DNA from: Schaalia sp. JY-X169
Lineage (GTDB): Bacteria; Actinomycetota; Actinomycetes; Actinomycetales; Actinomycetaceae
DNA: 64,000 nucleotides
Direction of reading: 5' to 3'
NCBI RefSeq assembly: GCF_014069575.1
Contig: NZ_CP059675.1
Span: 434,001 to 498,000, forward strand
This document shows positions 27,521-36,449 of the stretch, in pieces. A model generated the notes under the pieces. The model saw nothing but the letters and a program-made list of their open reading frames with translations. It ran no database searches and had not been told where the DNA came from. A program made the position numbers and the translations under genes. Numbering within the stretch: the stretch's first letter is position 1; each line of letters opens with the position of its first letter.

Positions 27521-27552
27521 AACGCCCCACCGGAATCACTCGGTGGGGCGTT
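27521..27552. terminator. Bidirectional terminator between FKBP gene and msrA
   Basis: A perfect 12-bp stem (AACGCCCCACCG and its complement) with an 8-base loop lies between two convergent genes. Flanking AACAG and CTGTT can extend the stem. TGTTTTCGTT follows on the plus strand. Confidence 0.9.
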
Positions 27553-27568
27553 CGTGGTTCTGTTTTCG

Positions 27569-28156
27569 TTAGAGTACGCCCCGGGGGCACTCCACTCCGT
27601 TGAAACCATGGTTGCAGTAACCGCCAGGGTTCTTCTGCAGGTACCCCTGGTGGTAGTCCTCGGCGAGGTGGAACACCGGGGGCGGTGGTGAGTGGATTTC
27701 CGTCACAATCGGGCCGTATCCGCCCTCAATCAGCTTGGCTTCGTAGGCAGACTTAAGGACCTGTGCCACGTCGAACTGCTCGGGTGTGGTTGTCCAAACT
27801 GCACTGCGGTACTGGGTGCCACGGTCGTTTCCCTGCCGGTTCATTTGGGTTGGATCATGGTTTTCAAAGAAGACGGCAAGCAGATCATCAGTGGTTACCT
27901 CCGTGGGGTCGTAGACAACGCGAACTGTTTCAGCGTGACCCGTGAAGCCCGTGCAAACCTGCACGTATGAGGGATTCGGTGCCGCGCCACCCATGTAGCC
28001 AACAGCGGTGACTTTCACGCCGGGGGTTTCCCAGAGGAAGCGTTCCACGCCCCAGAAGCACCCGCCCGCCAAATAGATCTCAAGCAGGCCATTATCTGCA
28101 GGAAGGTTCAGTGGTGTACCGAGAACAACGTGTGGTGCTGCAGAGTTTTCCGTCAT
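27569..28156 (-). CDS. msrA: Peptide-methionine (S)-S-oxide reductase
   Basis: A 195-residue MsrA that repairs oxidised methionine using thioredoxin. The catalytic GCFWG motif lies near residue 32, the substrate-binding segment FFENHDPTQMNRQGNDRGTQYRS follows, and a C-terminal CNHG/EC region offers resolving cysteines. ATG 28156 is chosen over the upstream start at 28186 because the protein begins normally there and CAGGAC is just upstream. No msrB is adjacent. Confidence 0.95.
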   Translation of the reverse strand: MTENSAAPHVVLGTPLNLPADNGLLEIYLAGGCFWGVERFLWETPGVKVTAVGYMGGAAPNPSYVQVCTGFTGHAETVRVVYDPTEVTTDDLLAVFFENHDPTQMNRQGNDRGTQYRSAVWTTTPEQFDVAQVLKSAYEAKLIEGGYGPIVTEIHSPPPPVFHLAEDYHQGYLQKNPGGYCNHGFNGVECPRGVL

Positions 28157-28239
28157 AATGGTCCTGACGTGATAGATGATGGTCAATCCAGTCTCGCACT
28201 TTCAGTACCCGCATAGCCAGCAACCAGCTAAAGGTGAAC

Positions 28240-29538
28240 ATGAGTCAAGAACCAGTGTCTAAGCAATCCGCAAATGCCTCGGATCGGAGTATCTCAGAGC
28301 AGGTTAGTGTGCCATTACGAGTTGCAGCAGCCTGGAGCTGGCGCATACTGATCGTGATCGTGACTGTCAGTGTTATCGTCTGGGGGCTGCGCTACGTGGC
28401 CAGCATCGTTGTCGCTGTTCTGGTTGCCCTCCTGTTGGCTCTCCTTTTGGCGCCGCTTCTGTCGTTCCTTCGCGGTAAACTCCACATGGGTAAGACCTCT
28501 TCGGCTGCGGTGGGTCTGGTCTCTGGGCTGATCCTTGTCACCGGACTAATGGCTATCGCATTGGGTCAGGTTGTTGTGCAGCTGCCGGCACTAGTCTCCC
28601 AAACCCTTGGTGGTTTAGATGATTTGCTTGCCTGGGTCCAAGATGGTCCCCTTGGACTTGATTTCGCGTTCTTGGATGGCTTCTTGGAGAGCTTCCAAGA
28701 TGACCTGACTTCTGTCCTGCGCAACTATGGAGGGGTAATCGCCTCTGAGGCGTGGAGTTTCGCTACGTCGGCGGTCAGTCTTGCAGCATCCGCCTTGATT
28801 GCGCTCTTCACCCTGTTCTTCATGCTCAAGGACGGCCGGTCCATGTGGATTTGGTTCCTTCGTTGCCTGCCCAAACAGTGGCGTGAACAAACAAACGAGG
28901 CCGGAATTCGCGGCTGGGTGACCCTTGGTTCATACATCCGCACCCAGCTGAAGGTTGCTGGTATCGACGCGATTGGCATTGGCCTTGGCGCCTTCGCGCT
29001 CGGTGTACCCGCAGCTATACCGATTATGGTGTTGGTGTTCTTCTTCTCCTTCATCCCGATTGTGGGTGCTTTCATTTCGGGAGCCGTGGCCGTGCTACTC
29101 GCCCTCGTCAACAATGGTCTCACCAGCGCAATCATCATGCTGGTGGTAGTCCTGGCAGTTCAGCAGATCGAGAGCAATGTCCTGCAGCCCTGGTTGATGT
29201 CAAACGCAGTGTCGCTGCACCCGGTCGCAGTGGTGTTGGCGGTAACGGCCGGTAGCGCCGTTGCTGGAATCGTTGGTGCGATCTTCGCAGTTCCGCTTCT
29301 AGCCTTCATTAACGTGACGCTCATGTACCTGCACGGGCATGACATGTTCCCAGAGTTGGCAACTGATGAGGATCGCCCAGGAGGTCCGCCCGGCTCACTT
29401 CAGGAGCAGATCACTGCCTCATACTGGACAGCTCACCGGGTAAAGAAGGGATCTGGAAAGAAAGGGAACGCGGACGCGGGCCGGGTCGAGGTCGAACAGG
29501 CCATAGTGGCAGGGCCCGAGGTATCTGGCGCTCCGTAA
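28240..29538 (+). CDS. AI-2E family transporter (PerM/YdiK type)
   Basis: A 432-residue membrane protein with about eight hydrophobic segments. It has the family features: an N-terminal pair of helices, a periplasmic-type amphipathic region (residues ~125-180), and the conserved FFFSFIPIVGAFISGAVAV and QQIESNVLQPWLM segments. Members export signalling molecules or ions as oligomers, and few substrates are known. ATG 28240 is preferred over GTG 28234 because AAAGG lies at 5-base spacing. The C-terminal tail is basic and hydrophilic. Confidence 0.9.
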   Translation: MSQEPVSKQSANASDRSISEQVSVPLRVAAAWSWRILIVIVTVSVIVWGLRYVASIVVAVLVALLLALLLAPLLSFLRGKLHMGKTSSAAVGLVSGLILVTGLMAIALGQVVVQLPALVSQTLGGLDDLLAWVQDGPLGLDFAFLDGFLESFQDDLTSVLRNYGGVIASEAWSFATSAVSLAASALIALFTLFFMLKDGRSMWIWFLRCLPKQWREQTNEAGIRGWVTLGSYIRTQLKVAGIDAIGIGLGAFALGVPAAIPIMVLVFFFSFIPIVGAFISGAVAVLLALVNNGLTSAIIMLVVVLAVQQIESNVLQPWLMSNAVSLHPVAVVLAVTAGSAVAGIVGAIFAVPLLAFINVTLMYLHGHDMFPELATDEDRPGGPPGSLQEQITASYWTAHRVKKGSGKKGNADAGRVEVEQAIVAGPEVSGAP

Positions 29539-29591
29539 CAGCTAGCGGTACCATTGCGCCCCATGCGTGAGTGAAGCCCAGGTCATGAGTA

Positions 29592-29626
29592 AAGCCCGCA
29601 CCCCCTGCGAGAGGGGGTGCGGGCTT
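29592..29626. terminator. Strong hairpin terminator between AI-2E gene and greA
   Basis: A 15-bp perfect GC-rich stem (AAGCCCGCACCCCCT and its complement) with a 5-base loop. The 3' arm region GGGCTTCACTCAC (29621-29633) can also pair perfectly with GTGAGTGAAGCCC at 29567-29579, so two exclusive hairpins are possible. The flanking genes are convergent. Confidence 0.88.
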
Positions 29627-29644
29627 CACTCACATTTGCATTTG

Positions 29645-30124
29645 TCAGCCTTGGAATGGTGAGACAGAGATGATCTCTACCGCGATTGCCTTTCCGGCGG
29701 GTGTCTCATACTTGACAGTCTCTCCGGCCGTGTGACCGATAAGTGCTTTGCCAATGGGGGCCGCTGGGGAGTACACCGACATGTTCAGTCCTTCGCCTGC
29801 ATCACGAGCGCCCAGCAGGAAGGTTTCTTCAACTCCAGCAATTTTTGCAACCACGACCATACCCGGCTCGACTACGCCGTCATCAGCAGGAGTCTCTCCG
29901 ACCTCGGCATCGCGCAGCAGATCTTCAAGTTGAAGAACCCGGGTCTCATTCATCGACTGCTCTTCGCGGGCAGCTTGATATCCACCATTTTCGCTGAGGT
30001 CGCCCTCACGGCGCGCGTTCTCGATAAGCCGTGCGATCTCTGGACGCTTCACATCCCTGCGTTCGTCCAGCTCGCCCTTCAGTTTGTCGTACTGACCCTG
30101 GGTCAGCCAAGTCTTTTCTGCCAT
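29645..30124 (-). CDS. greA: Transcription elongation factor GreA
   Basis: A 159-residue factor that rescues backtracked RNA polymerase by stimulating transcript cleavage. The N-terminal coiled coil carries the conserved RREGDLSENGGYQAAREEQ segment with the acidic loop tip (D42/E45 region), followed by the FKBP-like C-terminal domain ending PIGKALIGHTAGETV. Length and layout are normal. It stands alone between a terminator and the hemolysin III gene. Confidence 0.96.
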   Translation of the reverse strand: MAEKTWLTQGQYDKLKGELDERRDVKRPEIARLIENARREGDLSENGGYQAAREEQSMNETRVLQLEDLLRDAEVGETPADDGVVEPGMVVVAKIAGVEETFLLGARDAGEGLNMSVYSPAAPIGKALIGHTAGETVKYETPAGKAIAVEIISVSPFQG

Positions 30125-30200
30125 AGGGGAGATCTTACGCTGGCACCGGGATTGTTGGGATCCGACTCTTGGGCGAACTCACACTTAATCGCGCTGGGGG

Positions 30201-30881
30201 TTAGCCAAGGACAGCCATGTATGCCGCCACGCACTGGCAAGCCCAGGCAAGAACGGTGAAGACATGGAAAATTTCGTGGAAGCCGAACCATTCGGGCCAC
30301 GGGTTGGGCTTCTTCAATGCGTAGGCAACCGCGCCGACGGTGTAAAGCACGCCGCCAACTCCGACGAGAATGACGGTTGCAGGGCCCCCCTGTTGCCACA
30401 TCTGCGGCAAGAACCACACCGCCGTCCAACCCAGGATCACGTAGATAAGGGTGGAGAGCCAACGGGGCGCTGAGGGCCAGAGGAGGTTGATGCTGATGCC
30501 GAGTAGAGCACCGATCCACACGACACAGAGCAGAACAACCCTGCTATTGCCTGTAAGGGTGCCAACGGTGATGGGCGTGTAGGTGCCAGCAATGAGAAGG
30601 AAGATATTGGAGTGATCAAGGCGCTTCAGAACCCGCTCAAACTTCGGCTTCCAGTAGAAGAGGTGGTAGAGCGCAGAGACTCCGAAGAGGATGAAGGAGG
30701 ATGCCAAGTAAACGGCTGAGGCCCATTTCAAACCGGTAGTCGGGGCTAGGACCACAAGCACGATGGAGGCTGCTAGTGACAGCGGCGCAGCAATGAAGTG
30801 GACCCATCCGCGCAGCTTAGGTTTGCGAACAATGGGGTTTCCTGGAATCCAGGAGACTGGCTGTCTTGAAGCGACTGGCAT
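30201..30881 (-). CDS. Hemolysin III/PAQR family membrane protein
   Basis: A 226-residue protein with seven predicted membrane segments. The family residues are present: SALYHLFYW with the first histidine, LDHSNIFLLIAGTYTP, and GFHEIFHVFTVLAW with the paired histidines that bind zinc. These proteins resemble eukaryotic adiponectin receptors (PAQR). Bacterial members are thought to act on lipids, not truly as haemolysins. GAGAGGA precedes ATG 30881. Confidence 0.93.
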   Translation of the reverse strand: MPVASRQPVSWIPGNPIVRKPKLRGWVHFIAAPLSLAASIVLVVLAPTTGLKWASAVYLASSFILFGVSALYHLFYWKPKFERVLKRLDHSNIFLLIAGTYTPITVGTLTGNSRVVLLCVVWIGALLGISINLLWPSAPRWLSTLIYVILGWTAVWFLPQMWQQGGPATVILVGVGGVLYTVGAVAYALKKPNPWPEWFGFHEIFHVFTVLAWACQCVAAYMAVLG

Positions 30882-31027
30882 TTGATTCCTCTCCGGTTCA
30901 CAAGGCTACCGCATCCGCTGTGGCATAATTGCCGACCCGGGACTACCCGCATTTGCGGGCGCACGGCTCACTAAATTGCGTGAAGATTCAACCGCGTTCT
31001 GTAAAGTAATCTCATCGACTGAAAGTT

Positions 31028-31795
31028 GTGGCCATGCAAGCAAATCTTCTCTATGAGGTCTACGAGTTCCGCTTGCAACGCTCCTTGGATCCCGGGGTCC
31101 TTCCTCGGCACATCGGGGTGATCCTCGACGGGAATCGACGTTGGGCTAAGGCCTTCGGTTCCCCTGCTTCGGAGGGACACAGGGCAGGTGCCGACAAAGT
31201 GCTGGACTTCTTGCAGTGGGCTGACGAAGTCAAGACAGAGGTAGTAACGCTGTGGCTACTATCCACCGACAACCTCTCAAGAGAACCTGAAGAGATCAAC
31301 GAGCTGCTGGAAATTATCAGGCAGCTGGTCGGTCATTTGGTTGAGTCCGGGAACTATCGGGTGAAGATAGTCGGAGACATGACGCAGCTGTCACCCGAGT
31401 TTGTAGAGGACGTCAAGCTGGAAGCACAGAAAACCTCTGGGCTCAGCGACGCAATGCAGGTGAACATCGCCGTGGGGTATGGGGGCAGGCAGGAACTTGT
31501 CGATGCAGTGCGGGGAGTACTGAAGGATGCCGCCGATGAAGGTCGGTCTATAGAGGATGTAGTGGCCACCCTCAGTGTTGATGACATAACCGAGCACCTT
31601 TACACCCGGGGTCAACCAGACCCGGAACTGATCATCCGTACCTCGGGGGAACAGCGTCTCTCAGGGTTCCTGCTCTGGCAGTCCGCCCATTCTGAGTACT
31701 ACTTCTGTGAGACCTTCTGGCCCGACTTCCGCAAAGTTGACTTCCTTCGCGCACTCAGGTCGTTCTCACAGAGGGAGCGACGCCTCGGCAAGTAA
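31028..31795 (+). CDS. uppS: Isoprenyl transferase, short-chain or undecaprenyl diphosphate synthase type
   Basis: A cis-prenyltransferase of 255 residues that condenses isopentenyl diphosphate to make polyprenyl carriers for cell-wall synthesis. The catalytic region HIGVILDGNRRWAKAFG is near residues 28-44 and the C-terminal RTSGEQRLSGFLLWQ.AHSEYYF near 200-222. Actinobacteria often have two such enzymes and this resembles the Z-farnesyl type, so product length is uncertain. GTG 31028 and ATG 31034 are both possible starts. AT-rich sequence upstream (31000-31027) may be the promoter. Confidence 0.9.
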   Translation: MAMQANLLYEVYEFRLQRSLDPGVLPRHIGVILDGNRRWAKAFGSPASEGHRAGADKVLDFLQWADEVKTEVVTLWLLSTDNLSREPEEINELLEIIRQLVGHLVESGNYRVKIVGDMTQLSPEFVEDVKLEAQKTSGLSDAMQVNIAVGYGGRQELVDAVRGVLKDAADEGRSIEDVVATLSVDDITEHLYTRGQPDPELIIRTSGEQRLSGFLLWQSAHSEYYFCETFWPDFRKVDFLRALRSFSQRERRLGK

Positions 31796-31815
31796 GCGTC
31801 CACCCGCCCGTCAAG

Positions 31816-32760
31816 CTATCTCCCTAGTTCGCTAGCCCAGGGAGGATTGGCTCCGCGACGCTGGACGACGACATCCGCCACCTCACTGGCATCACTGAGA
31901 ATCTCGCGGAGGACATCGTCGCCGATGAGGGCAAGTTGAGATGCTGCGTGTGCGCCACGGAAGCCTCTGCGCCACAGGGTGTCGATCAGTCCCCCCATGA
32001 ATGTGTCACCTGCGCCGACGGTGTCCACGACCTTGACCTTGGCGGGTGTGAATTCCACTTTGGAACTGGTTGGCGTCCATGCGATCGGGCCCTGCTTGCC
32101 GCGAGTGATGACAAGGAGGGTTACCCCGAGCTCATCAGTCCAGGTTTGGGCTGATGCAACAGGGTCAGCCCCTTCGTAGAGCCACTCCAAGTCCTCATCA
32201 GAGACCTTCACGACATCCGCTTCACGGACGAAATCTTCAACAATCGCTCGCGCCTGACTGACTTCACCCATGAGGGTGGGGCGCGCGTTGGGGTCATACG
32301 TGGTGAGTGCCTGCACGTGAGCACGTTTGAAAGCATCCAGAACCGTTGATGCGCCCGGCTGGAGCACCGCACCAATCGAACCTGTATGGGCTATCTTCGC
32401 AGTCTCAGGAATCGCGATTGGGGAGAGCGGAGCCCACTCAAGATTGAAGGTGTAGGTGGCAGCGCCCGAGGCATCAAGGTGAGCCTGTGCAGTAGGGGTG
32501 AAAGCGGCCTGGTCCGAGCCAGGCACAATTCGAACGTTTGAGGCCGCCAAATGTTCCGCAATCATGGTCCCATAGTCATCACGACCAAACCAGGCAACCA
32601 AATCAACATCCACGCCTAGGCGACTGAGAGCCAGAGCGACGTTAGCCGGTGAACCGCCTGGAACAGCCGTTACATTACTCGAGTCGCTTCCAGCCCTGAT
32701 GACCAGGTCAACCAGGGCTTCACCCATGACCAATACGGAGTCTGTACCGGTGGCCTTCAT
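31816..32760 (-). CDS. PfkB-family carbohydrate kinase, probably fructokinase
   Basis: A 314-residue ribokinase-fold enzyme. The sugar-binding start VLVMGEALVDLVIR and GGSPANVALALSRLG, and the catalytic VDTVGAGDTFMGGLID with the base Asp near residue 250, are all present. The GSPAN pattern is typical of fructokinases. A sugar isomerase of the N-acylglucosamine 2-epimerase family lies 1.7 kb upstream on the same strand, so mannose-to-fructose-6-phosphate use is plausible but inferred. AGGGGA precedes ATG 32760. Confidence 0.88.
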   Translation of the reverse strand: MKATGTDSVLVMGEALVDLVIRAGSDSSNVTAVPGGSPANVALALSRLGVDVDLVAWFGRDDYGTMIAEHLAASNVRIVPGSDQAAFTPTAQAHLDASGAATYTFNLEWAPLSPIAIPETAKIAHTGSIGAVLQPGASTVLDAFKRAHVQALTTYDPNARPTLMGEVSQARAIVEDFVREADVVKVSDEDLEWLYEGADPVASAQTWTDELGVTLLVITRGKQGPIAWTPTSSKVEFTPAKVKVVDTVGAGDTFMGGLIDTLWRRGFRGAHAASQLALIGDDVLREILSDASEVADVVVQRRGANPPWASELGR

Positions 32761-32792
32761 TTCATTCCCCTTCTGCGGTCTGCGTCGACACT

Positions 32793-33053
32793 CTAGAGTG
32801 AATCTGCCACAGTCCCGTTCGCTGACTGATCCTCAATCTGCTTCGCCGCGCTCTCAAGGATTGAGCGGCATCGAGATGCAAGAGCTTCCCCCCGTTGCCA
32901 CAACTCTAGTGTCTGTTCTAGTGGGACAGAGCCAGCTTCGAGCTGTTGAACAATGTTCCACAGCTCCGCCTTTGCCGCCTCATAGTTCATGGTGGCTGGG
33001 TCCGCTAGCGTGGAACCGCCATTTGCGGGTGCTGGTTCGTTCTTTGCGTTCAC
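32793..33053 (-). CDS. xseB: Exodeoxyribonuclease VII small subunit
   Basis: An 86-residue helical protein with the XseB signature (YEAAKAELWNIVQQLEAGSVPLEQTLELWQRGEALASRC). Several XseB subunits bind the large subunit to form the single-strand exonuclease. It starts inside the last codons of xseA (4-base ATGA overlap), so the two are translated together. The Ala/Pro-rich N-terminal 20 residues are an extension beyond the family core. Confidence 0.95.
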   Translation of the reverse strand: MNAKNEPAPANGGSTLADPATMNYEAAKAELWNIVQQLEAGSVPLEQTLELWQRGEALASRCRSILESAAKQIEDQSANGTVADSL

Positions 33054-34366
33054 CGTGATTCCCCTTCTGTTGAAGACTGACTTGGTTGTGGGTCCGTTAC
33101 GAATGATCCCTTGGGGTTCACCCCAACAATGTTTGCCACAAACGTTCCTTCGGAAAGCATGCCCTCTATGAGTGAGCCTGCCTTGATCTCACCAGTAGTG
33201 CGGAGGATGGTCTTCGAAGGCGTTCGCAGAATCGAATATCCCCTGGCCAAAGTGGCGGTGGGAGACAGCGTGTTGAGCATGGCCTGTAGTTGCGCGACCT
33301 CAGCCTGCTGCGCGGACAGTGTTCTTGAGACCCCCCCGCGCATCCGGAGCATCGCCTGTTCCAGGCTTGATGCCTGCTGTTCAAGTGCAGCAGTGGGCCT
33401 TTGAAGAATAGGGCGTGAGGTAAGTAGGTTAAGGCTTTCAGCTTCCCGGGCAAGCACGCGGCTTGTCGCCGCAACCAGTCGGGTATGCAGATGGGAAACC
33501 CCGCTGAGTTCTTCCCGAAAGTCCGGGACCACACGCCTAGCTGCATCTGTCGGCGTGGAGGCACGATAGTCGGCAACCAGGTCCAGAAGCGGCGCATCGC
33601 CCTCGTGACCAATGGCTGACACGATTGGTGTCGCAGCACCTGCCGCGGCGCGGACCATGCGTTCGTCAGAGAACGGCAACAGATCCTCAACCGACCCGCC
33701 ACCTCTAGCAATAATGATGACGTCCACGTCCGGGACCGCATCAAGTTCGGTGAGCGCCGCCGTGACCTGTTCAACCGCGTACTGGCCCTGAACCGCGACT
33801 TCCCGAATCACAAACTGGGCAGTCGGCCACCGCAGCCGTGCATTTTCAAGAACGTCCTCCTTGGCCTTCGCATCCCTGCCGCAAATCAGACCTATCCTGC
33901 GCGGAATGAATGGGAGCGGATGCTTACGCTGCGCCGCAAACAGCCCTTCCCTCGCTAACTGGGCGCGCAACCTTTCGATCTGGGCAAGCAGTGAACCCAA
34001 CCCCTGGAGACGGATTTCCTTTGCCTGCAGGGAGAGGGAGCCGCGCTGTTCCCAGAAAGACGGTTTGACGCGCACAACTACCCGTGCTCCTTCAGCAAAC
34101 CCCTCCCCAGCGTCTGCAACCGCACTACCGAATGCGGTAACGCGCATTGAGACGTCCTCATCGACATCACGCAGGGTAAAAAACGACATGCGTGTTGACC
34201 CCCGCGGGCTGTACTCAACAACCTGGCCCTCTACCCACATCTCAGACATGCGGTCGATGTAGCCGCGGATATTGCTGGTGAGAAGTTTCAGGGGCCACGG
34301 ATTTTCCGCCGTGGTCATGGCAGCCTTTGGTGCCAAGCCTTGGTTTCGATGCGGGTTCGTAGTCAT
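33050..34366 (-). CDS. xseA: Exodeoxyribonuclease VII large subunit
   Basis: A 438-residue catalytic subunit with an N-terminal OB-fold (VEGQVVEYSPRG...SFFTLRD) and the catalytic domain, with IGLICGRDAKAKEDVL, DVIIIARGGGSVEDLLPFSDE and SAIGHEGDAPLLD.VADYRASTPTDAA. A coiled-coil region and small C-terminal segment follow. ATG 34366 and ATG 34318 are both possible, and the family core starts near LKLLTSNIRGYI. The operon is xseA-xseB. Confidence 0.96.
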   Translation of the reverse strand: MTTNPHRNQGLAPKAAMTTAENPWPLKLLTSNIRGYIDRMSEMWVEGQVVEYSPRGSTRMSFFTLRDVDEDVSMRVTAFGSAVADAGEGFAEGARVVVRVKPSFWEQRGSLSLQAKEIRLQGLGSLLAQIERLRAQLAREGLFAAQRKHPLPFIPRRIGLICGRDAKAKEDVLENARLRWPTAQFVIREVAVQGQYAVEQVTAALTELDAVPDVDVIIIARGGGSVEDLLPFSDERMVRAAAGAATPIVSAIGHEGDAPLLDLVADYRASTPTDAARRVVPDFREELSGVSHLHTRLVAATSRVLAREAESLNLLTSRPILQRPTAALEQQASSLEQAMLRMRGGVSRTLSAQQAEVAQLQAMLNTLSPTATLARGYSILRTPSKTILRTTGEIKAGSLIEGMLSEGTFVANIVGVNPKGSFVTDPQPSQSSTEGESR

Positions 34367-34414
34367 GATGACAGTCTCCCACGGGCCTCCGACACTATGC
34401 CCCCCGGCTTGTTT

Positions 34415-35659
34415 TCAGTTGATCATTCCGTCCCGAAGCGCCGCAGCAAATGCCGGTGCGACAGGCAGCCTTGGCAGCAAAACCATCTGGGCCGCGTGGT
34501 AGACATCGGGTTTGCCCGCCCAGGTTCCCCCCGCCTTTTGATTGCTCGGATCCAGTTCGTGGGTCCACCTACCCGGAGCCTCGATGAAGGAAGGCTTTGC
34601 GTAGTTCCACCATTCATCGACCCGCTGCCTCGCTGCCTGGGCGCTGGCGTGTTCCCCAAGTTCCTCGGCTACCGCGGCAGCAACCGTCGCCTGACCGATT
34701 GCTTCACAGACCACCCAGTGCATGCGTGCCCGCACCACTGGAACACCTTCGAAAGTGGTGGTGTAGACAAAGCCCGGCTCCCCATCGACTTCCCATCCGT
34801 CAGCAACGGCAGTCCGCGCAAGCTCTTCAGCGCCCTCGAGCAACCATTCCTCCTCGGGAAGGTCCCGCAGCGCCCGGGAACCCCGCGTTGCCAGCATCAA
34901 CCTGGAGAACTCCAGCCCGTGCCCGGGTGTCACGCCGTAGGGGCGGAACGGGTGAGCCGGTTCATCGACGTTGTAGTCGGGATCAACCTGCCAGTCGGCC
35001 GTGTAGTGTTCCGGAATGCGCCAGCTGTTTTCACCGGCCCGGTCGTAGGCAAACTTGAGGATGCGGGTTGCGCGCTCCACCAGCATCGGGTCGCCAAGGA
35101 CGTCCCCCGCAGCCACCAGCGCTTCAACAGTGTGCATGTTGGCGTTGATGCCGCGGTAGTCTTCACATTCCGTGAAGGAACGATCCCAGGATTCGGCCAC
35201 CAACCCCGTTTCCGGGTCGAGCCAGTGCTCTTCCTGCTGGGCGAGGGCGTCCTCCAGAAGAGGCCCAGCGTCGCGATTTCCGGCGGCAAGAGTCGAAGCG
35301 GCAGCGAGGATCACGAACGCTTGTGCGTACGCTTCCTTTCTGTCATTGACAGGCACCCCGTTTCCGTCCTCGGCCGCAGTTGCCATGATCGACGAGTACC
35401 ATCCGCCATAAACAGGGTCGTGGAAGTACTTCTTCAGGGAGTTCACCCCGTGCGCGACGAGTTCCTCGGTGCCAGGTATCCCGTACATTTGTGCGAGGGC
35501 GAAGACATGCGTCATCCTGGCCGAAATCCACAGCTCAACGGGGCGTTCGAGGTCGACTTCCCCTTTAGCATCCATTGTTGCGAACCCGGTTGGGACCCGC
35601 GAACCTCTCGCAAAGTCAACGAGGGCGCGAAACTCAGCATCCAGTTCGGTGCTTTCCAC
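34415..35659 (-). CDS. N-acylglucosamine 2-epimerase (AGE) family sugar isomerase, YihS/mannose isomerase-like
   Basis: A 414-residue (alpha/alpha)6-barrel enzyme. Family residues visible are WISARMTHVFALA near residue 45, YRGINANMHTVEA near 168, TPGHGLEFSRL near 242 and GKPDVYHAAQ near the end, including the catalytic-type histidines. It looks more like aldose-ketose isomerases (D-mannose, sulfoquinovose) than true epimerases. GTG 35659 has AAAGGAG upstream. It is the third gene of the run that starts with the ROK regulator, which suggests sugar-regulated expression. Confidence 0.85.
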   Translation of the reverse strand: MESTELDAEFRALVDFARGSRVPTGFATMDAKGEVDLERPVELWISARMTHVFALAQMYGIPGTEELVAHGVNSLKKYFHDPVYGGWYSSIMATAAEDGNGVPVNDRKEAYAQAFVILAAASTLAAGNRDAGPLLEDALAQQEEHWLDPETGLVAESWDRSFTECEDYRGINANMHTVEALVAAGDVLGDPMLVERATRILKFAYDRAGENSWRIPEHYTADWQVDPDYNVDEPAHPFRPYGVTPGHGLEFSRLMLATRGSRALRDLPEEEWLLEGAEELARTAVADGWEVDGEPGFVYTTTFEGVPVVRARMHWVVCEAIGQATVAAAVAEELGEHASAQAARQRVDEWWNYAKPSFIEAPGRWTHELDPSNQKAGGTWAGKPDVYHAAQMVLLPRLPVAPAFAAALRDGMIN

Positions 35660-35705
35660 TGCTAACTCCTTTGTTGTATGCGGTGCCTTGTAGAGATGAT
35701 GGTGA

Positions 35706-36449
35706 TTACCCTGCTGTTAGTCCCGTGATCGCAGCAATTATGTCCTCGTAGGAGGCGTCTGCTGAGTTGAATCTTCCGACAATTCGTCCGTGGCGTAGTA
35801 CGAGTATCCGGTCTGCAACGGCCCGTACATCCGGCAGGTTGTGACTGATAAAGACTACCCCCTTGCCCATCGCGCGCAGACCTTCAATATGGTTCAGTAC
35901 CTCAGCAGACTGGGCGACCGAAAGCGAAGCGGTTGGTTCATCCAGAACCAGGAGCCGTGGGTTTGTCACCAGGGTCCGTGCGATGGCCACGCACTGCCTC
36001 TGCCCTCCGGAAAGGGTGTAGAGAGGCGCGCGGACGTCCGGGATACGTCCTCCGAGTTCGTCGAGGTACTCCCGTGCCAAGGTTTCCATCCTCCTCTCTG
36101 CAAGAAGACGAGTACCGTCGTGGAGCTCGCGGCCCAGGAAGATATTCGCCGTGACGTCGAGGTTTTCACATAGGGCGAGGTCCTGGAAGACAGTTGCGAC
36201 GCCGAGTTCAAGGGCCTCGTGCGCCGAGCAAATCTGCACTTCTTCTCCGCAGAGTCGAATGACACCCGAACTCTGCTCGTAGGCTCCGGAAATGATGCGT
36301 GCAATGGTCGATTTTCCAGCCGCGTTATCACCAACCAGGGCAACAACCTCATGTTCATAAACGTCAAATGAGACGTCCGTGATTGCATTCACGGCTCCAA
36401 AGCTCTTGCTTAGGTTCTCAACGCTGAGAACGATTCCTGACTTTGTCAT
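35706..36449 (-). CDS. Single-domain sugar ABC transporter ATPase (CUT2/FrcA-like), orphan
   Basis: A 247-residue ABC ATPase with Walker A GDNAAGKST (residues 40-48), signature LSGGQRQ, Walker B LLVLDEPTASL and switch H (FISHN). The sequence is CUT2-like but has one ATPase unit only, as in FrcA. No permease or binding protein is adjacent on this strand, and the complete importer gguAB-chvE lies divergently. It may power that permease alternatively or be a leftover. It overlaps the ROK gene by 4 bases (ATGA). The Walker A region has GDNAAGKST where GENGAGKST is usual. Confidence 0.85.
   Translation of the reverse strand: MTKSGIVLSVENLSKSFGAVNAITDVSFDVYEHEVVALVGDNAAGKSTIARIISGAYEQSSGVIRLCGEEVQICSAHEALELGVATVFQDLALCENLDVTANIFLGRELHDGTRLLAERRMETLAREYLDELGGRIPDVRAPLYTLSGGQRQCVAIARTLVTNPRLLVLDEPTASLSVAQSAEVLNHIEGLRAMGKGVVFISHNLPDVRAVADRILVLRHGRIVGRFNSADASYEDIIAAITGLTAG

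Noticed and set aside
31816-35659. Sulfoquinovose degradation cluster (YihS isomerase plus PfkB kinase)
   Set aside because: The isomerase and kinase are separated by xseAB, and no aldolase or sulfolactaldehyde reductase is present, so mannose/fructose use is at least as likely.
34340-35665. 441-codon open frame on the plus strand
   Set aside because: It lies exactly opposite the sugar isomerase gene, has no family features and arises from third-position GC bias of the real minus-strand gene.
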